From the NCBI GenBank assembly GCA_965662885.1, contig CBFIJI010000094.1, positions 1 through 8,565 of the forward strand: a stretch of 8,565 nucleotides of DNA. The letters run 5' to 3'. Made by a program: the position numbers and the translations under genes. The notes under the pieces were generated by a model. The model had not been told where the DNA came from. It was given only the letters and a program-made list of their open reading frames with translations, and made no database searches. Positions within the stretch are counted from its first letter, which is position 1. Every line of letters begins with the position of its first letter. This document shows positions 1 through 5,521 of the stretch, piece by piece. The DNA is from CBFIJI01 sp965662885 (GTDB lineage: Bacteria; Bacteroidota; Bacteroidia; Flavobacteriales; Flavobacteriaceae).

Positions 1-200
1 TAGGCTTCAGCAACCCCTGTGAGACTTTCATAAATCGCTTCGACACACCAAAAGCAACCAGACGCAAAGTAGGCTTTTTTAAGGCCATCTTGTTCCTCTG
101 AGGGAGGACTCCAAACCACTTCTGTGTTGTTGATAGGAGCGGTCGAAGAAATACATGTTTGGACCCCAAAAAATCCAATAATTAATAAGAATAGTTTCAT
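1..200 (-). CDS. msrA: Peptide methionine (S)-S-oxide reductase MsrA, exported form, N-terminal part only
   Basis: Reduces methionine-S-sulfoxide in oxidised proteins. The ATG is at 198-200 and the frame stays open for 66 codons to the left edge, so most of the enzyme is outside the window. The hallmark motif GCFWC is at residues 48-52; Cys49 is the expected catalytic cysteine. Residues 1-16 (MKLFLLIIGFFGVQTC) are a short hydrophobic signal ending in a Cys. This could be a permissive lipobox (V-Q-T-C), so the protein is probably exported and perhaps a lipoprotein, repairing envelope proteins; Bacteroidota often carry such an envelope MsrA beside a cytosolic one. A linker of about 25 residues precedes the catalytic start KKAYFASGCFWC. 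A weak promoter candidate lies upstream on the minus strand (TTG at 242-244, 21 nt, TATCTTTA at 213-220). Family assignment is firm; lipidation is inferred. Confidence 0.9.
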   Translation of the reverse strand, partial: MKLFLLIIGFFGVQTCISSTAPINNTEVVWSPPSEEQDGLKKAYFASGCFWCVEAIYESLTGVAEA

Positions 201-279
201 AACATTTTTTTTTAAAGATAAAAAGATTCACAATGATAATTCAATTGCTTAAATCTTTATCAAGGTTAAAAAAAAATGA

Positions 280-750
280 TTAAAAAATATAACGAATAGA
301 AATTGCCCCGTTATCTGATTGTAATCCAGAAACGCCTAAAAGGTTTATGGTGGGTTTCCAATCTATACCAACAGTGAAAGGAATACCAATCAAACGATAT
401 TCCAAGCCCAATACCCCATTGATTCCAACAACTGTTTTATTAGTAACATCGTCAATCCAAGGGACTTTTTGTCCATTCCAAAAACCAATATGTCCCCCGA
501 ACCCATAATACCAATTGAGTTCATCAACATTAAAGGCAATATTATGAATCTCATAGAGTCCAGTAAAATCAAAACCTTCCCATCGTCTAGAAATGATGGC
601 TTCTAGTGCAGTTTTTTCTCCTAAAAAATGTTTGACGGTTAGACCATTAGATAAACCAGCGCGAATTCCAATACCAGTTTTATACTCTTGGGCTTGACTC
701 AGGGCGAGGCTTAAAAAAAAGCTAAAGCAGATAAGTGTAAGTTTGTTCAT
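280..750 (-). CDS. Small outer-membrane beta-barrel protein, function unknown
   Basis: 156 residues from the ATG at 748-750. An in-frame ATG 51 nt further upstream (799-801) would put a Lys-rich stretch before the signal peptide, so I prefer the internal start: MNKLTLICFSFFLSLALSQA, then Gln21, is a clean Sec signal peptide with likely cleavage after Ala20. The mature part alternates polar and hydrophobic residues and is rich in Gly and aromatics (TGIGIRAGL at 25-33, WYYGFGGHIGFW, GVLGLEYRLIG). It ends in ISIRYIF, and a C-terminal Phe is the usual sorting signal for outer-membrane barrels. The size suits about eight strands. It resembles the many short porin-like proteins annotated as hypothetical in Bacteroidota; no ligand or activity can be read from it. 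It is divergent from the pirin gene. The 79 nt between it and msrA contain no evident hairpin terminator. Confidence 0.82.
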   Translation of the reverse strand: MNKLTLICFSFFLSLALSQAQEYKTGIGIRAGLSNGLTVKHFLGEKTALEAIISRRWEGFDFTGLYEIHNIAFNVDELNWYYGFGGHIGFWNGQKVPWIDDVTNKTVVGINGVLGLEYRLIGIPFTVGIDWKPTINLLGVSGLQSDNGAISIRYIF

Positions 751-752
751 GA

Positions 753-781
753 TTGTTTCTTTTAAAAAACGACTATTTTTA
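753..781 (+). promoter_or_regulatory. Candidate Bacteroidota-type promoter for the pirin gene
   Basis: TTG at 753-755 is followed after 18 nt by TATTTTTA at 774-781, which matches the Bacteroidota -33 TTG / -7 TAnnTTTG pattern except for the last base. It would give a leader of roughly 60 nt containing the two palindromes at 797-813 and 827-838. The region is very AT-rich, so a chance match is quite possible. Confidence 0.25.
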
Positions 782-796
782 ATTTTTATTGTCTTT

Positions 797-813
797 TTCA
801 CTTAAAAAGTGAA
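797..813. repeat. Perfect 7-bp inverted repeat with 3-nt spacer in a divergent intergenic region
   Basis: TTCACTT, three A, AAGTGAA: both arms match exactly. It lies between the divergently transcribed barrel-protein and pirin genes. It could be a regulator's operator or a short hairpin in the pirin leader. No run of T follows it on either strand in the way an intrinsic terminator would need. Confidence 0.45.
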
Positions 814-826
814 GGATTAATATTGC

Positions 827-838
827 TTAAACGTTTAA
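827..838. repeat. 12-bp perfect palindrome TTAAACGTTTAA just upstream of the pirin start
   Basis: TTAAACGTTTAA is self-complementary over all 12 bases and ends 9 nt before the pirin ATG. With the inverted repeat at 797-813 it makes two dyad elements whose centres lie about 27.5 bp apart. It is a plausible operator, but AT-rich palindromes of this length also occur by chance. Its last A is the first base of a three-codon mini-ORF (ATG AAA TAG, 838-846) in another frame from pirin. Confidence 0.4.
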
Positions 839-847
839 TGAAATAGA

Positions 848-1720
848 ATGAAACTTAAAAAAATAACGACCACATTAGTTGCTGAAAAAATTGATATGGG
901 TGGACTTCCTGTTAAACAAGTTCTCCCTACGCAAAAAGTATCTCAAATTGATCCTTTTTTATTAATTCATCATGCCACGATTAAGCCGCTTCATGACCGT
1001 CCTGCAAAAATTCAAGGGATAGGACCCCATCCACATCGTGGTTTTTCTCCAGTCACTTTCGTGATTGAGGGGGAAATTCACCATCGTGACAGTCGTGGAA
1101 ATAGTCAAGTAGCGAAGGCTGGGGAGGTGCAATGGATGCATGCTGGTGCTGGAATAATTCATAGTGAACGTCCCACAGAAAACCTTCTTAAAAAGAAAGG
1201 AATTCAAGAATTGATTCAATTGTGGATCAACAGTCCTGCAAAGCATAAGATGAATATGCCTGATTATCAATATTTGACAGAACAACAAATACCTCGTATT
1301 GAGCTTCCTGATGGACTGAGTGATTTAAAATTAATTGTTGGTGACTACCATTCGATTCATGGAAAAATAAAGGGGCAAAGTGATTTGTTGATTCTTTGGG
1401 GGAAATCAAAACCAGCAGCAAAGGTAACCCTTGATATTCCGAAGGGATTTAACAGTTGTTTGTACGTGATAAAAGGGACGCTAAAGATTAAGGGATATGG
1501 TCTTTTAAATACAGAGCATTTGGTCCATTTTTCTCAAGAAGGAAATCAGGTTGTTTTTGAAGTCCAAACGGAGGCTGAATACCTTTTACTTTCAGGACAT
1601 CCAATGGATGAAAAAGTAGTGCAACACGGTCCATTTGTCATGAATAATCAAACACAAATTTTGGAAGCCATGCGTGATTATCAAATGGGTAAAATGGGTG
1701 TTTTGATTGAAGACTTTTAA
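848..1720 (+). CDS. Pirin family protein (bicupin, metal-binding)
   Basis: 290 residues, the usual full length of pirins. The N-terminal cupin carries the metal site: His61 and His63 in GPHPHRGF, then His105 and Glu107 in GAGIIHSE, matching the three-His-one-Glu iron site of human pirin. A further conserved stretch is EIHHRDSRG (76-84). The C-terminal cupin spans about 170-285 and ends in the typical NNQTQILEAMRDYQMGKMG region. Some bacterial pirins have quercetin 2,3-dioxygenase activity and others bind metabolic enzymes or regulators, so the substrate cannot be read from sequence; the protein lacks a signal peptide and is presumably cytosolic. The start at 848 leaves no extra N-terminus and follows an A-rich leader with no Shine-Dalgarno. 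It converges on the M20 gene with an 11-nt gap and no hairpin between them. Confidence 0.93.
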   Translation: MKLKKITTTLVAEKIDMGGLPVKQVLPTQKVSQIDPFLLIHHATIKPLHDRPAKIQGIGPHPHRGFSPVTFVIEGEIHHRDSRGNSQVAKAGEVQWMHAGAGIIHSERPTENLLKKKGIQELIQLWINSPAKHKMNMPDYQYLTEQQIPRIELPDGLSDLKLIVGDYHSIHGKIKGQSDLLILWGKSKPAAKVTLDIPKGFNSCLYVIKGTLKIKGYGLLNTEHLVHFSQEGNQVVFEVQTEAEYLLLSGHPMDEKVVQHGPFVMNNQTQILEAMRDYQMGKMGVLIEDF

Positions 1721-1731
1721 GCTTTCTACCC

Positions 1732-3201
1732 TTATTCTGTTGTTGTATTTTTAAGCAGTTGTGCATAAAACCGAATAGCGTCTTTGAATTCACTCAGTGG
1801 AATTCGCTCATTCAATCCGTGAAATGACTTAATATTCCCAGCATTGATTTTATTAGGGGAAAAGCGATAAATATCATCCGTAATTGTTCCAAAATGCCTA
1901 GAGTCTGTTGCTCCTACAACCAAATAAGGACCAATAAGGGTTTCAGGAAATATCTCTGCTATCGTTTTCTGTATGTTTTTAAATGCGGCTGACTCGATAC
2001 TGGAAATTTTCGAAGCTTCCGAATTGAATTCGCCTGTTGAAATGGTGATTCTTGGATCATCAATACTTTTTTTCACATGTTCAATCACCTGATCAATACT
2101 GGTTTTTGGAGCTATTCTAAAATTTACGGTTGCATTAGAAAATAGCGGAATAATGTTGTCTTTAACACCACTATTAAACATCGTGGGGGCAATGGTTGTT
2201 CTGATTAATGCATTTCCCGAGGCACTACTTCCAAAAGTTTTTTTAATCAAAGAACCGAATAACCACGAATTGGCAAATGCCAATTTTGGTACAAAAGGCA
2301 TTTCTGGGCCAAAGTAATTGATAAAATGATTAATAGGTCCTGAGAGGTCGGCAGGAAAAGGGTTGTTTTTTATTTTGGAAATGGCATCAGCCATAACGTC
2401 AATAGCCGATTCTTCTTCTGGCATTGAGGAATGCCCTCCTTCCATTTTTAAGGCAAGTTTTAAGGTTAAAAATCCTTTTTCTGCAATACCAATCATGGCA
2501 GCATCTTTGGCCACCCCAGGAACAATTCCTTGGACCACACTTCCCCCTTCATCCATGACAAAAGCTGCAGTTATGTTCTTGTTTTTTAAATGTTCAGCAA
2601 TGACTTTTGCTCCTAATCGGCCACCAATTTCCTCGTCATGTCCTAAAGAAATATAGATGCTTCTTTGGGGCTGGAATTTTTGTGTTAAAAGCATCTCCAC
2701 AGCTTCCATGATACCAACAACTCCAATTTTATTATCAATAGCACCACGTCCCCAAAGGGTATCATTGACAATTGTTCCACCAAAAGGATCGTGTTTCCAA
2801 AAGGGTATATTTTCCTTGATGACAGGAACAACATCGAGGTGAGCCATCAATACAATAGGTTTTAACTCTGGATTTGACCCTTTCCAGTGGTACAAATGAC
2901 TAAAGGAATTGAATGTTTTTTTATCTAAAATGGAATCAGATAGTGGGTAGCGTTCCGTTAAAAAACGATTAAACGAATAAAATGCTAGGGAGTCAAAATC
3001 TTTCTTGTTTTCTGGGGAAACAGTTTTAATCCTTATGGCTTCTGAAAAATTTTCAATGGATTGCATTCCAATATCGATTGGACTTATTGCTGTGAGCTGT
3101 ATTTGTTTTGATCCAAACTGAAAAGTGTTAAAAAGTAAAATTCCAAATAGAAGGATAACGACGATTAGGAAAGGAACAATTATTTTTTTGAATCGTTTCA
3201 T
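1732..3201 (-). CDS. Membrane-anchored M20 family metallopeptidase, PM20D1 / carboxypeptidase S type
   Basis: 489 residues, close to the length of animal PM20D1, which hydrolyses and condenses N-fatty-acyl amino acids. Residues 7-25 are one hydrophobic segment after a basic start, an uncleaved anchor that would put the enzyme in the periplasm. Two-metal site: His121 and Asp123 in MAHLDVVPV, bridging Asp156 in GRGAIDNK, general base Glu190 and ligand Glu191 in GHDEEIGG, Asp217 in MDEGG, and a late His461 in HGLNER. GGHSSMP (255-261) supplies the conserved His of the inserted lid domain. GATDSRHF (430-437) is also typical of this subgroup. All catalytic residues are present, so it should be active. 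It starts 4 nt after the lyase stop (TAG, TCCT, ATG) and is surely co-transcribed with it. A plain dipeptidase or carboxypeptidase role is the main alternative to N-acyl amino acid hydrolysis. Confidence 0.92.
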   Translation of the reverse strand: MKRFKKIIVPFLIVVILLFGILLFNTFQFGSKQIQLTAISPIDIGMQSIENFSEAIRIKTVSPENKKDFDSLAFYSFNRFLTERYPLSDSILDKKTFNSFSHLYHWKGSNPELKPIVLMAHLDVVPVIKENIPFWKHDPFGGTIVNDTLWGRGAIDNKIGVVGIMEAVEMLLTQKFQPQRSIYISLGHDEEIGGRLGAKVIAEHLKNKNITAAFVMDEGGSVVQGIVPGVAKDAAMIGIAEKGFLTLKLALKMEGGHSSMPEEESAIDVMADAISKIKNNPFPADLSGPINHFINYFGPEMPFVPKLAFANSWLFGSLIKKTFGSSASGNALIRTTIAPTMFNSGVKDNIIPLFSNATVNFRIAPKTSIDQVIEHVKKSIDDPRITISTGEFNSEASKISSIESAAFKNIQKTIAEIFPETLIGPYLVVGATDSRHFGTITDDIYRFSPNKINAGNIKSFHGLNERIPLSEFKDAIRFYAQLLKNTTTE

Positions 3202-3205
3202 AGGA

Positions 3206-4201
3206 CTATTTCTTTAAATTAAATTTTTGTACCGTATTGTTTAGAATATCACCTGTGTAGAGCGTTCCATCTTTTGCTGTAACGATATCATGAAAACGTG
3301 TTTTTGGCCCCTTGTAGTTTCCAGAACGCCCCCATTGTATTTCCAAATTCAGATCAAGATCAAAACGAAAGATGTCGGATCCTTGAATCGTATCCTTGTC
3401 AATAAAGTAGTCAATTCCAAAAACCTTTCCATTCGTTTTATCGACAACAACAGAATACAGTTGATCTGTGGTTTTGTTTTGCCAATGGGTGATGTAATTT
3501 CCATTGGCATCAAATTTTTGAATTCGATTATTTTCACGGTCAGCCACATAAACATTCCCATCACTATCTAAGTCAATTCCATGGGGAATGATAAAGGCTC
3601 CAAGTTCTTTCCCTAATGTTCCCCATTCAAAAAGATAGGTTCCATCGGAGCTGAATTTTACAATTCGACTGTTTCCATAGCCATCGCTGACATAAAAAGA
3701 ACCATCAGCCGCTACAGCAACATCAGTAGGAAGGTTAAAATGAAAAGCATCATTCCCGGGAACCTGTGCTTCTCCCAAAGTCATGAGTAATTCTCCATCA
3801 GCACTGAATTTTAAAACTTGATGGAGCCCCACATCTGTCACCCAGATTTGCCCTTTTTGATCGATTTCCAAACCATGGGGCATAATAAAACGATTTGAAC
3901 CCCAACTGTTTAAAAGTTTCCCTGTTTGGGCATCAAATTCGGAGATAGTGTTTTCCATGATTTTATCCGTGTACATGGGTTCTCTCCATGCACGACTTCC
4001 ACGATGAAATACAACGATATTTTGACGTTCGTTAATGGCTAAGCCTGTCGCATTTCCTAAGACAAAACCTTCAGGAGGGGAGGGCCAACTGTTTTCCCAT
4101 ACATAGGGTACGTTTACTTCTTTTAGGGGTTGTTTTTTAGTGGAGTTGTTGCATCCTAGAAGGAGAACAGCTGTTAGTAAAATAGTGCCTAGTGCTTTCA
4201 A
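3206..4201 (-). CDS. NHL-propeller lipoprotein, peptidyl-alpha-hydroxyglycine alpha-amidating lyase (PAL)-like
   Basis: 331 residues. Residues 1-17 are a lipoprotein signal with lipobox LLGC (Cys17), followed by NNSTKKQ with no acidic surface-export signal, so it probably faces the periplasm. The rest is NHL repeats forming a six-bladed propeller. It matches the catalytic core of animal PAL closely: His109 (MPHGL), His207 (IPHGI) and His304-Asp305 (FHDI) align with the three zinc ligands, Arg67 (HRGSRAW), Tyr175 (SDGYGNSRI) and Arg222 (ADRENNRI) with the active-site Tyr and Arg residues. The Cys next to the Tyr in animal PAL is Gly176 here. PAL cleaves an N-acyl-alpha-hydroxyglycine to an amide and glyoxylate. 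The start is TTG at 4199-4201: no ATG fits before residue 76 and a stop lies seven codons upstream. First gene of an operon with the M20 enzyme. The true substrate is unknown. Confidence 0.85.
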   Translation of the reverse strand: MKALGTILLTAVLLLGCNNSTKKQPLKEVNVPYVWENSWPSPPEGFVLGNATGLAINERQNIVVFHRGSRAWREPMYTDKIMENTISEFDAQTGKLLNSWGSNRFIMPHGLEIDQKGQIWVTDVGLHQVLKFSADGELLMTLGEAQVPGNDAFHFNLPTDVAVAADGSFYVSDGYGNSRIVKFSSDGTYLFEWGTLGKELGAFIIPHGIDLDSDGNVYVADRENNRIQKFDANGNYITHWQNKTTDQLYSVVVDKTNGKVFGIDYFIDKDTIQGSDIFRFDLDLNLEIQWGRSGNYKGPKTRFHDIVTAKDGTLYTGDILNNTVQKFNLKK

Positions 4202-4233
4202 AATTCGAATGCTTAATATTTATGATATACGGC

Positions 4234-4265
4234 TAAATTTAGCGGAATTCATTTCGAAAAACAAA
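4234..4265 (-). promoter_or_regulatory. Candidate promoter of the PAL-like / M20 operon
   Basis: Read on the minus strand, TTTG (4262-4265) is followed after 20 nt by TAAATTTA (4234-4241), fitting the Bacteroidota TTTG / TAnnTTTG pattern at all but the last base. Transcription would begin near 4230, leaving a leader of about 30 nt before the TTG start codon. The -7 box sits inside a perfect 12-bp palindrome, GCTAAATTTAGC (4232-4243), and AAATTTAGC recurs at 4268-4276, 33 bp from its first copy. That arrangement could let a repressor cover the promoter. It is the only good match in the 176-nt gap 4202-4377, which otherwise has no gene. Confidence 0.4.
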
Positions 4266-4336
4266 AAAAATTTAGCATCAATAAGATGAAAGCTGTGTAT
4301 TGCTGACGTATCTTTTGGACTGTTGATTTAGTTTTT

Positions 4337-4418
4337 TGCAGTTGACTAAAAGAAAGAGGCCGCCTACTTATATTCGTTTAAGGTGACGTATTTTTTTCTA
4401 TAAATGAAGTCAACTGCA
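4337..4418. repeat. 11-bp inverted repeat spanning the end of the glycosyltransferase gene
   Basis: TGCAGTTGACT (4337-4347) and AGTCAACTGCA (4408-4418) are exact reverse complements separated by 60 bp, with the glycosyltransferase stop codon between them. A direct repeat TGACGTAT (4304-4311 and 4384-4391) overlaps the same stretch. No T-run follows the distal arm in the transcript, so this is not a standard intrinsic terminator. It may be a structured 3' end, a protein-binding pair, or chance. Confidence 0.35.
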
Positions 4419-5520
4419 CAGCAAAAGTTTCCCAGCTATAATTTCTCCGTGCATTTTGAATGTTTTTTTTAGCGGAATTTAGTTGTTCCTCTTGGAGAAG
4501 TTCTACGAGTTTATACGCAATGTTTCTAGGGTCTAATGTACTAATCATTCCTGATTGATCCTTTTCGATAGGAGCTTTTAGACCCGGTAAATCAGTAACT
4601 AAAAGTGGCGTATTGTAGTGATAAGCAAGGGGTGTAACGCCGCTTTGTGTTGCAGAACGATAGGTTTGCGCGATAGCATCAGAAGCACAAAAAACCTCTT
4701 GGGCCAGTTGTGGTGAGGCAAAATTTGGATAGAGGTCAACACGAGATTCTAATTTCAATTGAGTGATCAGAGTTTGATAGTTTTTGATCGGTTCATAGAA
4801 TTCCCCAACAATGACCAATCGAATCTGAGTTTCTTTTAATGGACTAGTGGCAAATGCTTTTAGGAGTAGATCCAACCCTTTATAGTTTCGAATTAATCCA
4901 AAAAATAAGACCACCGTATCTTCCTGATTCCATCCTAAGGTATTTCGTGCCTCTTTTTTTGTGATGGGGGGTGGTAAAGAGGTTGCTATCGGGTGAAAAC
5001 TACTAAGTAATGGACGATTGAACATGCGTTTAATTTCCTCAGCAACGGTTTTGGAAAGTGTGACAAAACCATCCATCTGATTTCCAAAGCTTCGATTGAG
5101 AAATGAATCCCAAAAATGTTGTTCATGGGGGGTCCAGTTGTCCACAACTGCAATTCGTTGAATAGTTTTGGGTAACCTTTTAGCAATAGCGCGATACACT
5201 GGGGATAAAAACGGGGTATAGTAACGAAAAAGGACGGTTTTAGGATTCCACTTTTTTATTGTTTTTAAGGTCTTTCCCCATTTCCATGGAAAATAGGCGT
5301 GGAGCTGTTGTTCAATATGAATGGAATTTGGAGGAGAGCTCTTTGAAAATTGTGTTTTTCCTGGAAATAGAAATCGGGGATATAAATCAGTAAAAGTTAG
5401 GATTTTAACTGTTTTCCCTGTTGCTTGAAGTGCGAATGCCAATTCATGATTGGTCTCAGCAATTCCACCACGATAGGGATGTGCAGGACCTATGATCATT
5501 ACATCTAGAGAGGAATCCAA
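4378..5520 (-). CDS. GT-B glycosyltransferase (GT4-like family)
   Basis: 380 residues with the two Rossmann halves of the GT-B fold. The N-terminal half has the glycine loop IIGPAHPYRGGIAETN (9-24) and YPRFLFPGKTQ (47-57), a signature of a bacterial GT4-type subgroup. The C-terminal half opens with VVLFFGLIRNYKGLD, where Arg211 and Lys214 would bind the donor's phosphates. It lacks the usual EX7E motif: the matching stretch reads TYRSATQSGVTPLAYHYNTP (286-305). No signal or membrane segment, so it probably acts at the cytoplasmic membrane face on a lipid-linked or envelope glycan; donor and acceptor are unknown. The start is uncertain: TTG at 5518-5520, 1 nt after the hydroxylase stop, keeps the whole first beta strand (LDVMIIGP), whereas ATG at 5497-5499 would cut into it, so I prefer TTG. 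Confidence 0.88.
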   Translation of the reverse strand: MDSSLDVMIIGPAHPYRGGIAETNHELAFALQATGKTVKILTFTDLYPRFLFPGKTQFSKSSPPNSIHIEQQLHAYFPWKWGKTLKTIKKWNPKTVLFRYYTPFLSPVYRAIAKRLPKTIQRIAVVDNWTPHEQHFWDSFLNRSFGNQMDGFVTLSKTVAEEIKRMFNRPLLSSFHPIATSLPPPITKKEARNTLGWNQEDTVVLFFGLIRNYKGLDLLLKAFATSPLKETQIRLVIVGEFYEPIKNYQTLITQLKLESRVDLYPNFASPQLAQEVFCASDAIAQTYRSATQSGVTPLAYHYNTPLLVTDLPGLKAPIEKDQSGMISTLDPRNIAYKLVELLQEEQLNSAKKNIQNARRNYSWETFAVQLTSFIEKNTSP

Positions 5521-5521
5521 T

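Noticed and set aside
799..801. Upstream ATG for the outer-membrane protein, giving 173 residues
   Set aside because: It would add 17 mostly charged residues before a complete signal peptide, and the start would lie within the 797-813 inverted repeat.
962..1421. Minus-strand open frames opposite the pirin gene
   Set aside because: They are shadows of the pirin reading frame; the metal-site codons of pirin explain the sequence.
1718..1734. Bidirectional terminator between the convergent pirin and M20 genes
   Set aside because: The gap is 11 nt and holds no inverted repeat or T-run long enough for an intrinsic terminator.
2363..2842. Two adjacent plus-strand open frames (97 and 61 codons) opposite the M20 gene
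   Set aside because: They lie wholly antisense to a gene with a full set of catalytic motifs, and their translations are low-complexity Pro/Ser/Phe-rich with no family resemblance.
3290..3571. Plus-strand open frame of 93 codons opposite the PAL-like gene
   Set aside because: It is antisense to the conserved propeller repeats and has no recognisable domain or upstream signals.
4286..4306. Mini-ORF (ATG, five sense codons, TGA) on the plus strand in the 4202-4377 gap
   Set aside because: It is too short, has no downstream gene on that strand to attenuate, and is expected by chance.
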